NCBI GenBank assembly: GCA_018648925.1
Contig: JABGQE010000001.1
Location: 40,103-59,244, forward strand
From: a bacterium
GTDB taxonomy: Bacteria; Patescibacteriota; Minisyncoccia; Phycocordibacterales; UBA2163
Direction: 5' to 3'
Length of the DNA: 19,142 nt
Of the stretch, positions 1-7,331 are shown piece after piece (within the stretch, counting starts at the first letter, position 1; each line of letters opens with the position of its first letter). The position numbers and the translations under genes were made by a program. A model generated the notes under the pieces. It ran no database searches and was not told the DNA's origin. It saw only the letters and a program-made list of their open reading frames with translations.

Positions 1-670
1 TAAGTGTTTTATGAATATCTTTTAGAACTCCTTCTATCCATGAAGTATCTCCTTTGTATGCAATTACGTCCATATCAAATTCAAGCTTGGCATCAAAAGT
101 ATCTTCATTTTTCTTACCATTTGCATATACAAAATATCCAGTATCTGAAACTTTCAAATCATTACACTTTAGAAGCCATTGATATACTTCTATCTGTCTT
201 TTGTATTGATCACCCCATCGTCCGTCTAATGTCGGTTTGTCTTGCTTACTTGTTGCTTTATAGTCCACGACGATAAGTTCACCTTTAGGATTTACCCAAA
301 TATCATCAACCGCACCGAAGACAAGAAAATTAGTGGGTTCATACTTACACTGAACACCGACAAAGTTTTCACGCCACTGTCCCATATTTTCATGTTCAAA
401 TGGTATAGCATCAACTCCAAAATCTTTCATGAGGGGGTGTATAGTTTTATCCTTTCTGTAAATATCAAATTCTTTCTTAAGAAGGTTGTCTACTGCAAGA
501 TTTAAAGTAAAACCGGGCAGTGAAGGCCTCTTTACCCCCAATCTTTGATCAAGATAAAAACATCGTGGGCACTCTATAAACATATCAATCTTTGAGCGAC
601 TTATCTTAAATGGTGCTTTAGAGCTTGGATTATAAATATTTCTCCTTTTTACTGTATCAAAATGACTCAT
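1..670 (-). CDS. PD-(D/E)XK nuclease-family protein, C-terminus outside window
   Basis: I translated this frame by hand; it stays open for 223 codons from ATG at 670 to the window edge. The pattern is that of a Cas4/RecB-like PD-(D/E)XK nuclease core: an acidic residue in GAVDDIW (D122/D123), then the central VVDYKA (D136, K138), then the helix QIEVYQWLL (Q159, Y163). An N-terminal CPRC pair (C34, C37) resembles the first cysteine of Cas4/AddB-type iron-sulfur nucleases; the rest of such a cluster would sit in the missing C-terminus. The expected role is DNA end processing or repair, but the substrate is unknown. Very similar proteins are conserved in Parcubacteria and are usually left as hypothetical. 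No cas genes are nearby, so I do not call it Cas4. It has its own promoter-like element and lies just past a terminator, so it is probably a separate transcription unit. Family call fairly sure, function not. Confidence 0.8.
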   Translation of the reverse strand, partial: MSHFDTVKRRNIYNPSSKAPFKISRSKIDMFIECPRCFYLDQRLGVKRPSLPGFTLNLAVDNLLKKEFDIYRKDKTIHPLMKDFGVDAIPFEHENMGQWRENFVGVQCKYEPTNFLVFGAVDDIWVNPKGELIVVDYKATSKQDKPTLDGRWGDQYKRQIEVYQWLLKCNDLKVSDTGYFVYANGKKNEDTFDAKLEFDMDVIAYKGDTSWIEGVLKDIHKTL

Positions 671-679
671 ATTGAATGT

Positions 680-688
680 ATTATATCA
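680..688 (-). promoter_or_regulatory. Extended -10 promoter of the PD-(D/E)XK gene
   Basis: Read on the minus strand this is TGA followed by TATAAT, a perfect extended -10 element. Nine bases separate the hexamer from ATG at 670, so a start six bases after the hexamer leaves a 3-base leader. The position of a -35 box falls inside the upstream hairpin and holds no TTGACA-like sequence. Confidence 0.65.
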
Positions 689-725
689 TAAAAAACACTC
701 GCTTTTTATTGCGAGTGTTTTTTAT
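688..725 (-). terminator. Strong rho-independent terminator, symmetric on both strands
   Basis: Inverted repeat with perfect 15-base arms (688-702 and 711-725) around an 8-base loop (703-710). The inner part of the stem is CACTCGC/GCGAGTG, flanked by A and T runs, so a U-tract forms on either strand. It lies 4 bases past the stop codon of the J-like gene, which places it as the terminator of the pepF-alaS-actin-like-J-like unit. The promoter of the next gene begins at its far edge. Confidence 0.9.
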
Positions 726-729
726 GATT

Positions 730-2013
730 TTATTCTAAGTTTTTCTCTATCTTAATCTTCCCTACTTTGTCTGGGAAAGATCTCTTCCAGAATGGCCTTA
801 GTACCGCTTCGGCTTTGTCTATACTTGGATAACCAGAAAGTATTGTAGGGAGTGCAGCTTTTGCTCTACCTGATAGATCTTCTTTTAGCTTTTCTTCATC
901 AAATGTCCATATAATATGTACGCCACCGTCTACAGTAAACTCAAACTCTTCTTCCTCCCACGGCCTACTATCTGCCTTACCTAATACTTTTATTGTTAAA
1001 GTTGATACATCTGATATTTCTACAGGCTCATCGTCAAATGCTGCAATAGTGTTCTCAGCTATATGACCTGCAAACTTTTCTTTATTAAAGAGTACTCCAT
1101 ACAGTGTCGCCTTTTCTGTAACCTCAACCTCATCTCCACTTTCAATACTTCCGGCTGACTCAAATTCTACAAATATTGTATCTTCAAATAGATAGAATTC
1201 ATCTGGTTTCTGAGAAGAGGCTTCGTTCATTAACTGCTTTCTTAATTCTGTATGTATTTCAGTCTTTGCTTGTGCAAGATCTTCAGAACTTGCAGTAAGC
1301 TTCTCACCCACAAAACCGCCTGTCATTGTGGTTTTTGAGCGAGCGTAGAAATCGTCAAATCTTGGAGAGCCTTTAAATCCTGGTATTGTAAAATCAGTCA
1401 AATCAGCATTGTATTTTTCGCCAGCTTCATCTGCATAGACTGTTACTTCAATACTTCCTGGTACTGTTTCTCCTCCCTCTGTCTTCTGCCCAGGGACTAC
1501 TACTGATTTATTGATTCTATATATAAGTCCTTCTGGAGTTTCAAATCGAGTATTTTTTATAAGTCTCTGACTTGAAGAATTAAAATCATTAAATACGATG
1601 ATTTTCCCTGATGCTTTTTCTTCAATCTCTTGTCGTCCAGTTGCTGCAACTTTTCTTGAGTCAGTCTTTTCAATTGTCATGATTTCATATGAAAGCTCTC
1701 CTGCATCTGCATTTATAGCAGCGGCAAATTGTGCATCAACAATAGTATTGTTTTGTTTTGGTGTAATACTTAGCTTTGCTCCAGAAAAGAGAAGTGAGAA
1801 TGCAAGAATAAGAACGATAATAACAATAATAGCAACAAACCAAAGTGCGAAGCGCGATGTTCTACTCTTTTTTATACCATTGTCGTATGCTGTATTATAA
1901 TCAAAATTATCTTCTATTTGTGAAGCAGATCTTGGTTTAGTATGTGAATTCTTTATATTACGTATTGACTTTTTTTCAGGTGGAACAATGTCGTTAAATG
2001 TTTTTTTTACCAT
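730..2013 (-). CDS. Single-pass membrane protein with baseplate-J-like region
   Basis: This is a 427-residue protein of unknown function. A basic, disordered-looking cytoplasmic tail (residues 1-54, with a DIVPPEKKSIRNI segment) precedes one transmembrane helix (about 55-77). A long extracytoplasmic part follows. Residues about 130-240 carry the pattern IIVFNDF...TRFETPEGLIYR...VPG...PGSIEVTVYAD, which resembles the baseplate J/gp47-like regions annotated in many CPR envelope proteins. The C-terminus (AVLRPFWKRSFP...) is conserved in character but I cannot assign it. No phage genes are nearby, so J-like describes a fold resemblance rather than a tail function. It is the last gene of its unit, 50 bp after the actin-like ATPase, and is followed by a strong terminator. 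ATG at 2013 begins the conserved-looking basic tail. Topology is confident; family is moderate. Confidence 0.7.
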   Translation of the reverse strand: MVKKTFNDIVPPEKKSIRNIKNSHTKPRSASQIEDNFDYNTAYDNGIKKSRTSRFALWFVAIIVIIVLILAFSLLFSGAKLSITPKQNNTIVDAQFAAAINADAGELSYEIMTIEKTDSRKVAATGRQEIEEKASGKIIVFNDFNSSSQRLIKNTRFETPEGLIYRINKSVVVPGQKTEGGETVPGSIEVTVYADEAGEKYNADLTDFTIPGFKGSPRFDDFYARSKTTMTGGFVGEKLTASSEDLAQAKTEIHTELRKQLMNEASSQKPDEFYLFEDTIFVEFESAGSIESGDEVEVTEKATLYGVLFNKEKFAGHIAENTIAAFDDEPVEISDVSTLTIKVLGKADSRPWEEEEFEFTVDGGVHIIWTFDEEKLKEDLSGRAKAALPTILSGYPSIDKAEAVLRPFWKRSFPDKVGKIKIEKNLE

Positions 2014-2048
2014 ATAATGTATATTTTTAGCTTATTTAATTTGGGTAT

Positions 2049-2054
2049 ATTATA
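2049..2054 (-). promoter_or_regulatory. Possible -10 box of the J-like membrane protein gene
   Basis: A perfect TATAAT on the minus strand lies in the 50-base gap between the actin-like gene and the J-like gene, 35 bases before ATG. It lacks a TG extension and has no convincing -35 box, so it could be chance in AT-rich DNA. The gene may simply be cotranscribed with the gene before it. Confidence 0.3.
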
Positions 2055-2063
2055 CTATTTATT

Positions 2064-3281
2064 TTACTCATTTGCTATTTTATTGGCAAATATCACATCA
2101 ATACCTAAAAATGTATCACATCCTTTAGGACTTTCTTGTGATACGGAACAATGTTTGCTTAAAATCCTACTACCTAATTCAACGATAGTAAAAGGCTGCC
2201 GCGCAAGAGTATGCGCACTAAATTCATCGCTTTTAATCGTATCTACGAACCACTTACCTATATCTGTATCAATAGTAAGGAAGATTGTTTTTGGCAAAGA
2301 AAGCCCATCAGAAAAGTCTGCTAGCACTTTCCTGAAAGAAGCTAGCCATTCCTCTCTAGCCTCTACAAGAACCTTTTCTATTTTAACAGTTTCTGAACTA
2401 ATGCTTTTTCCTTCCAGAAATAGACGTATAAGCGAATGTGCCTCCTCATGCATTGTACCAAGAGAGCTTGCAACTTTTTCTATAAGGAAATTTTTACCAA
2501 GAGGCAGGTCTACATCTTTAACCATTGTCTCATTTCTTACAAGTGTAATACCTGTAGTCTCGCCACTTATGTCCATTAGTAAAAAGTTCTCTTCTGTGCT
2601 GAATATATCTCTAACAACTGAAAACGCTGATAAAGCAAATGTATGAAACGAAACACTATTTACACTAAATATTTTTTCTAAGATATTTTCTATTTTCTCT
2701 GACACCTCACCAGAAATAACACTCATAAATAATGCAACATCCATACTGTTTACTTTTTTACCTTTTGGTTCATTTGTATTGTACCCATTCAAAAGTATTT
2801 TAATTATATTTTTTTCTATAAACCTAGGGTTTATAATCTTTTTGTTATCAGGTTGGTTTTTTATAGATTCTAAAAACTGTTCGTCAGCGTTTTCTAACAT
2901 GTTTGAAATAAATTTTGACGACACGATGAAAGGTTTTTCTTCTCTTTTTTTAAATACTTCAATACTAGACTTATGCCACGATGAAGACATTACACAAAAT
3001 ATATTTTTTATATCTTTTGCATTTAATTTGTTGTCTGATAGTTTTTGTATTCCATCTTGCTCTATATCTGTCGCTACATTCTTTAAAGCAGAGAGCATAG
3101 CCGAAATAAAACGACTATGGTCACGTGAGTTCTTAGCTACTATAGGTACGCGAGTGCTGTATATTATTTGAGGTACTTGTTTTCCATTAGGAGCCAAGGC
3201 AAGTGCAGCACCTACACTAGCACTCCCAATATCAAAAACTATAAACGGGGAAGGTTTGTTTCCTTTTTTTGAGAAAGACAT
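2064..3281 (-). CDS. Actin-like ATPase, PilM/FtsA-like
   Basis: 405 residues with the two phosphate-binding signatures of the actin/Hsp70/FtsA fold: FDIGSASVG near the N-terminus (D17) and LMDISGETTG in the middle (D237). The latter is followed by a segment like the second half of PilM and FtsA (DLPLGKNFLIEKVASSLGT). These proteins are cytoplasmic ATP-binding scaffolds that dock on short membrane-protein tails: FtsA on the divisome, PilM on PilN in type IV pili. There is no amphipathic C-terminal membrane tether of the FtsA kind, which favours PilM-like use. It lies between alaS (22 bp upstream) and the J-like membrane protein, whose basic tail is a candidate partner. No ftsZ or pil genes are visible. 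The fold call is good; the pathway is not established. Confidence 0.72.
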   Translation of the reverse strand: MSFSKKGNKPSPFIVFDIGSASVGAALALAPNGKQVPQIIYSTRVPIVAKNSRDHSRFISAMLSALKNVATDIEQDGIQKLSDNKLNAKDIKNIFCVMSSSWHKSSIEVFKKREEKPFIVSSKFISNMLENADEQFLESIKNQPDNKKIINPRFIEKNIIKILLNGYNTNEPKGKKVNSMDVALFMSVISGEVSEKIENILEKIFSVNSVSFHTFALSAFSVVRDIFSTEENFLLMDISGETTGITLVRNETMVKDVDLPLGKNFLIEKVASSLGTMHEEAHSLIRLFLEGKSISSETVKIEKVLVEAREEWLASFRKVLADFSDGLSLPKTIFLTIDTDIGKWFVDTIKSDEFSAHTLARQPFTIVELGSRILSKHCSVSQESPKGCDTFLGIDVIFANKIANE

Positions 3282-3287
3282 ATGTAT

Positions 3288-3296
3288 ATATTATCA
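3288..3296 (-). promoter_or_regulatory. Extended -10-like element of the actin-like gene
   Basis: The minus strand reads TGA followed by TAATAT (4 of 6 to the consensus), 6 bases before ATG at 3281. Transcription would begin on the A of the start codon. An overlapping GATAAT (5 of 6), two bases earlier, would leave a 2-base leader. It sits in the 22-base gap after alaS. Confidence 0.45.
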
Positions 3297-3303
3297 CGTA
3301 TAT

Positions 3304-4974
3304 TTATTCCAAAACAGCTTTTATCCTGCGTATACCAGCCGATGAAGCTTCTTCTTTTTTGATTTTGAAGTTGCCAAGTCCAGATGTGTTCTCTACATGA
3401 GGACCACCACATAACTCTACAGAGTAGTCGCCCTTGTTGTTACCTATTGTATATGTAATCTTGCCATCAGTTTTTTCATTTGTAACCTCAAGCCCTTCTT
3501 TTATCTTTGTATTTACAATTTCCTCTACTTTTTGTTTTTGTTCGTCTGTCATTTTTTCTCCCCAAGAGAAGTCAAATCGCATCCTCTCTGCAGTTATATT
3601 ACTCCCCTTCTGCGCCACATCCTCCCCTAGCACATCTTTAAGCGCGCGGAGTAATAAGTGTGTCGCTGTATGATATTTTGTAGACATTTCACTGTGGTCT
3701 GCAAGCCCTCCTTTAAACTTCTGTTGCGCACCTTTTCTTGAAAGCTCTTGATGCTCTCGCATCTTGTCCCTAAACTCTGCTTCATCAATATTTAAATCTT
3801 TCTCTAGAGCTAACTCTAGAGTTAATTCAAGAGGAAAACCATATGTAGTAAATAGTACAAAAGCATCGCTCCCTGAAATATTCCCCCTTGAACTTATTTT
3901 CTCAAATTCTTTTAGACCCTTCTCAAGCGTCTTTCTAAATTTTTCTTCTTCTTTTATTATTTCTTCATTTCCATCTGTAATGTCACTGAGTTTGATGCCA
4001 AGCACATCACCAAAGCGCACAGCGCGTCTTATGAGCCTTCGGAGTATATAACCTTGCTCTGTGTTTGAAGGTATTATCCCGTCTTTGATTATGTTCTCTG
4101 ACGCGCGAACATGGTCTGCTATTACTCTAAAAGCTTTTTTATTATCAGCATATGATTTACCACTTACTTTTTCTATCCTCTTTATTATAGAAGCGATAGT
4201 ATCAATATTAAAAATATCACTGTCGTCATTGGAAGCTGCTGTAATACGCTCAAGCCCGCCACCAAAGTCTACATTCTTGAGTGGTAAATGAGCGAAACTC
4301 CCGTCCTCTTGTTTTACATATTCCATAAATACAGAATTACCTATCTCCATAAACCTTCCGCAGTCACAGTTTGGATGACATTCTTCTCCAAAGCTTTTAT
4401 CATGCTCAGTGCCAAAATCATAAAACACTTCAGTGTCAGAACCACCTGGCTCACCGGCAGGCATTTGCTCTGGAGAACCCGCACGACTCCACCAATTCTT
4501 GTCAGCACCATAGTATGAAATTCTTTCACTCCCACCGAATAACTTTTCCCATATCTCTGCACTTTCAATGTCTTTTGGTATACCAGACTTCTCATCCCCT
4601 TCAAATACTGTTACGTATAGTTTCTTAGAATCAAGATTAATCTCTTTAGTTAGGAACTCAAAAAACCACTGAATTTGCTCTTGTTTAAAATAATCTCCAA
4701 AAGACCAGTTGCCTAGCATTTCAAAATACGTAGTATGTCTATTATCCCCCACCTCCTCTATGTCCTCTGCTCGGAAGCATCTTTGTGAATCCGTAACCCT
4801 TTTTCCTTTTGGATGTTCTTTACCCAAGAAATAAGGCAATAGTGGTTGCATACCTGAACTTATAAAAAGAGTTGTGGGGTCGTTCTCTGGCAATAGCGAA
4901 ACAGATTCAATAACTGCATGTTCGCGCTTTTTGAAGAATTCTAAATATTTTTCCCTTACTTCATCCAACTTCAT
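3304..4974 (-). CDS. alaS: Alanyl-tRNA synthetase, compact form
   Basis: Charges tRNA-Ala in the cytoplasm. The N-terminal class II catalytic core is clear: ISSGMQPLLPYF, the motif 2 region TDSQRCFRAEDIEEVGDNRHTT with FEMLGNWSFGDYF, and GGGLER (residues 238-243). The tRNA-binding helical region follows (ILRRLIRRAVRFG). Residues 199-205 hold a C-x3-C-x-C cluster before GRFMEIGNSVFM, as in several bacterial AlaRS. The editing zinc ligands are present (H435-x3-H439 in HTATH; C522-x3-H526 in CGGPH). The protein is 556 residues against about 870 usually. The first half of the usual editing region (the ESGGQxGD barrel) is missing just before HTATH, and the C-Ala domain is absent after residue 556. 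The following frame ends cleanly and another gene starts 22 bp later, so this looks like the natural compact form and not a truncation. Its own promoter lies upstream. Confidence 0.97.
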   Translation of the reverse strand: MKLDEVREKYLEFFKKREHAVIESVSLLPENDPTTLFISSGMQPLLPYFLGKEHPKGKRVTDSQRCFRAEDIEEVGDNRHTTYFEMLGNWSFGDYFKQEQIQWFFEFLTKEINLDSKKLYVTVFEGDEKSGIPKDIESAEIWEKLFGGSERISYYGADKNWWSRAGSPEQMPAGEPGGSDTEVFYDFGTEHDKSFGEECHPNCDCGRFMEIGNSVFMEYVKQEDGSFAHLPLKNVDFGGGLERITAASNDDSDIFNIDTIASIIKRIEKVSGKSYADNKKAFRVIADHVRASENIIKDGIIPSNTEQGYILRRLIRRAVRFGDVLGIKLSDITDGNEEIIKEEEKFRKTLEKGLKEFEKISSRGNISGSDAFVLFTTYGFPLELTLELALEKDLNIDEAEFRDKMREHQELSRKGAQQKFKGGLADHSEMSTKYHTATHLLLRALKDVLGEDVAQKGSNITAERMRFDFSWGEKMTDEQKQKVEEIVNTKIKEGLEVTNEKTDGKITYTIGNNKGDYSVELCGGPHVENTSGLGNFKIKKEEASSAGIRRIKAVLE

Positions 4975-4983
4975 ATTACTAAG

Positions 4984-4992
4984 ATTATAGCA
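4984..4992 (-). promoter_or_regulatory. Extended -10 promoter of alaS
   Basis: The minus strand reads TGC then TATAAT, an exact extended -10, with 9 bases to the alaS ATG (predicted leader 3 bases, starting on A). It overlaps a 16-bp palindrome. No -35-like hexamer is seen at 17-18 bases. Confidence 0.65.
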
Positions 4993-5001
4993 CGTGCTAT
5001 A
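4986..5001. promoter_or_regulatory. 16-bp perfect palindrome over the pepF stop and alaS -10
   Basis: TATAGCACGTGCTATA is perfectly symmetric with no loop, so it suits a dimeric DNA-binding protein better than an RNA hairpin. It overlaps both the pepF TAG stop and the upstream half of the alaS -10 element. A repressor bound here would block alaS transcription. No regulator is identified, and the function is inferred from position only. Confidence 0.4.
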
Positions 5002-6766
5002 TTTTCGTGCTTTTAACTAATTGCTCTAACTTCTTTATATCGTCTTCAATACTCAAGAGTGCCTTTTTGAAGAAATCGGGGCTTCTAGTGTCAATCCCAA
5101 TCTCTTTAAAGATATTATCTGGCGACTTACTTCCACCCGCTGACAGAAACTGCTTTATCTGCTTTCCAAAACTCTTATCTTCCTTAAACTTATCATTCAT
5201 TGCCCTGCTTATAATCTGTCCATATGCATACGCATATACATAGAAAAATCTTCTAAAATGAGACCATGTTACAAAAGCAAGGCCGTCAATCTTTTGCATT
5301 TTAAATGACTTGCCAAGATATGCTTTCATATGCTTATTGTGAAGCTCTCCTATTTCATCTGCAGACAAAGAACCTTTAGCTCTAATACCATTATGAAGCT
5401 CTGTTTCAAAATTAAATGCAGCGATTTGCCTAAAGATAGTCTGCACATCATTCTGGATTTTGTCGTGAAGGGCTATAACCTTTTCTTTATCACTTAATGT
5501 TTCAAAGATCGCACCGAACACTAACTGTTCAAAGAATGTGCTGGCAGTCTCTGCAACAGGTGTAGTATATCCGTCATAGATTACCGGCTGACTCTTACTT
5601 AATTCAGAGTGTATTGCATGACCCATCTCATGAGCAAAAGTGAGAAGCGAATTAAAATCATCTGTTTGATTCAAAAGTACAACTGTAGGCACATTTGTAG
5701 AAGACGAAGCGTAAGCACCACCTGTCTTTCCTAACCTCGGATATACATCTATCTGCCCTTTTGATAACATCCTATCTAGAATTTCTACATATTCAGAGTC
5801 TACCTCCTTTAGGATTGGACGAAGGGTCTTAACAGCATCATCAAAAGATATCTTCTTTTTTGTATTACCAATCTTTGCAGCTCTATCAGAATATTCAAGA
5901 GTTTTTAATTTAAGTAGCTTTTTCTTTAGAGCATAAAAACGATTACTTATTTTAAAATTATCAGTAACAGTATTAACAAGACTTATTATACTTTTTTCAT
6001 TATTTTCATATCCTAAAATAGTTGCGCTATATGGATTTTTAAAACCACGAAGCTCATCACTTATCTTTTTATTTAAAACAACGGCGTTTAGCTCGCTTTC
6101 TGCAAAATCACTTACAAGCTCTAATTTCTCTGCTATATCTTTATGAAGTGTTCTTCTGTCTTTAGTGTTAAGGCTTGATATCTTGTTTTGTGCTTCGCCG
6201 ACAGACATAGTCTTACCTTTAAATTTTACAGTCTTTTTGCTTATAGATTTCTCTACTCCATTTACCCACAAACCATAGCTAGTCAAACTCTTCAGATTCA
6301 TTATCTTTTCTTCTGGCTCTGTAAGGTCGTATTTACTTGTTTCAAAAGTTTTTTCAAGCAAGTAACGATATTTAGCAAGCTTTTTACTTTTTAGAAATTT
6401 TTCTTGAAGTTTCTTTTCTATTTTTCCTAACTTAATCCCAAAGAATAGAGTCTTATTTTCATACTCTGTAAGTTCATTTATTAATTTATTTAGATTAGAT
6501 TCTGCCTCCAAATCTTTACCATTTATATCTTTCCTATAGTGAAAATACAAAATAGGCTTACTGCCGTCTACAAGCAAAAGCTCTTCATAATCTTGAAGTG
6601 CTTTTAGGAGCTTGTCTTCAGTCTTTAAATAATCATCTTTCTTTACATACTTCTTCTCAAAGTCTAGTGAAGCTTTTTTTGTCTTTTCTACATCTTTACG
6701 TATCTGTGGGTCAGAAGCTGATTTATAGAATAAGTTCAAATCCCATTTTGTTTTTATTTTTGGCAT
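4997..6766 (-). CDS. pepF: Oligoendopeptidase F, M3 family metallopeptidase
   Basis: Cytoplasmic zinc peptidase that cleaves short oligopeptides, feeding peptide turnover and amino-acid recycling. The 589-residue length fits the family (about 600). The zinc site is visible: H379-E380-M-G-H383, with the third ligand in the downstream VAET segment (E406). The N-terminal half (WDLNLFYKS..., then the coiled region around residues 70-160) is the usual helical M3 lid. The C-terminal SHFRRFFYVYAYAYGQIISRA segment carries the family's Tyr/His-rich substrate-binding part. It starts at ATG 6766, only 9 bases past the greA terminator hairpin, and its TAG stop lies inside the palindrome before alaS. No clear promoter or Shine-Dalgarno sequence precedes it: TGT-TATTTC, 7 bases before ATG, is a weak candidate. 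In a cell expected to lack many biosynthetic pathways, a salvage role is a fair inference. Confidence 0.95.
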   Translation of the reverse strand: MPKIKTKWDLNLFYKSASDPQIRKDVEKTKKASLDFEKKYVKKDDYLKTEDKLLKALQDYEELLLVDGSKPILYFHYRKDINGKDLEAESNLNKLINELTEYENKTLFFGIKLGKIEKKLQEKFLKSKKLAKYRYLLEKTFETSKYDLTEPEEKIMNLKSLTSYGLWVNGVEKSISKKTVKFKGKTMSVGEAQNKISSLNTKDRRTLHKDIAEKLELVSDFAESELNAVVLNKKISDELRGFKNPYSATILGYENNEKSIISLVNTVTDNFKISNRFYALKKKLLKLKTLEYSDRAAKIGNTKKKISFDDAVKTLRPILKEVDSEYVEILDRMLSKGQIDVYPRLGKTGGAYASSSTNVPTVVLLNQTDDFNSLLTFAHEMGHAIHSELSKSQPVIYDGYTTPVAETASTFFEQLVFGAIFETLSDKEKVIALHDKIQNDVQTIFRQIAAFNFETELHNGIRAKGSLSADEIGELHNKHMKAYLGKSFKMQKIDGLAFVTWSHFRRFFYVYAYAYGQIISRAMNDKFKEDKSFGKQIKQFLSAGGSKSPDNIFKEIGIDTRSPDFFKKALLSIEDDIKKLEQLVKSTKI

Positions 6767-6775
6767 ATTATCTGA

Positions 6776-6809
6776 AATAACAACACCAGATATATCTGGT
6801 GTTGTTATT
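6776..6809 (-). terminator. Terminator hairpin after greA
   Basis: Perfect 15-base arms (6776-6790 and 6795-6809) around the 4-base loop TATA, with core ACACCAGA/TCTGGTGT. On the minus strand it lies 8 bases after the greA stop and ends in TTATTTC, a weak U-tract. On the plus strand it runs into TTATTTTTTAT, so it could also stop antisense transcripts. It ends 9 bases before the pepF ATG. Confidence 0.8.
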
Positions 6810-6817
6810 TTTTATAT

Positions 6818-7285
6818 TTATTTTATCCCTACAACTTTATAATTCATCTTGCCGTTTGGAGTTGTGAATGTAAATGATTCGGCTTTTTTCTTTCCCATCA
6901 TTGCCTCACCAAGTGGAGATAGGTGAGAGATTTTTCTTTCTTGCATATTAGCTTCCTCACTTCCAACAATAGTATAGCTTCTTGTTTCTTTCTCACCCTC
7001 TTTCTGTATTTCAACCTCAGTACCAAGTGACACAGTGTCACCGCTTTTTTGTGCAACGATTTTTGCTGACTTAAGGATAGACTCAAGTTTACTTATCCTG
7101 TCTTCTGTAGCAGCTTGAAGATCTCTAGCTTCATGATATTCTGCATTCTCTGAGATGTCACCTAGTGAGCGAGCATACTCTAGGTTCTCTGCAATCTCTT
7201 TTCTGCGAGTTGTCTTAAGAAAATCAAGCTCCTCTTGAAGCTCGTCAAATTTCTCTTTAGTTAAGAATTCATTTTCTATTGTCAT
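6818..7285 (-). CDS. greA: Transcription elongation factor GreA
   Basis: Rescues backtracked RNA polymerase by stimulating transcript cleavage through the secondary channel. The 155-residue length is typical (about 158). Residues 1-75 form the antiparallel coiled coil, whose tip has LGDISENAEYHEAR with the acidic pair D43 and E46 that coordinate the catalytic metal. The C-terminal FKBP-like domain contains TVSLGTEVEI, the SYTIVGSEEA strand and SPLGEAMMGKK. It follows PBP2 after a 46-bp gap that holds a -10-like element and no hairpin, so both its own promoter and read-through from the mreD-PBP2 unit are possible. A strong hairpin follows the stop. GreA and GreB are hard to separate by sequence, but SPLGEAMMGKK and the length fit GreA. 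Confidence 0.96.
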   Translation of the reverse strand: MTIENEFLTKEKFDELQEELDFLKTTRRKEIAENLEYARSLGDISENAEYHEARDLQAATEDRISKLESILKSAKIVAQKSGDTVSLGTEVEIQKEGEKETRSYTIVGSEEANMQERKISHLSPLGEAMMGKKKAESFTFTTPNGKMNYKVVGIK

Positions 7286-7296
7286 GTTGCATATAT

Positions 7297-7305
7297 TTTA
7301 TATCA
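7297..7305 (-). promoter_or_regulatory. Extended -10-like element of greA
   Basis: The minus strand reads TGA followed by TATAAA (5 of 6), 11 bases before ATG at 7285. The predicted leader is about 5 bases. It lies in the short gap after PBP2. Confidence 0.5.
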
Positions 7306-7331
7306 TCTAAAATAAGAGTCAAGCTTGATAT

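Noticed and set aside
4..505. Two plus-strand frames at the left end
   Set aside because: Both are antisense to the PD-(D/E)XK gene, whose minus-strand frame is open over the whole stretch and carries catalytic motifs.
730..2013. Baseplate J-like region as evidence for a prophage or contractile tail system
   Set aside because: There is no sheath, tube, lysin, integrase or other tail gene nearby. The protein has a cytoplasmic tail and TM helix, and similar membrane forms occur in CPR genomes without phage context.
2017..2646. Plus-strand open frame of 209 codons
   Set aside because: It lies wholly opposite the actin-like ATPase, which has clear family motifs. Its own translation is Ser/Leu-rich with no recognisable domain.
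7319..7328. TCAAGCTTGA palindrome after PBP2 as a terminator
   Set aside because: Only 5-bp half sites, no loop and no U-tract. Such short dyads are expected by chance.
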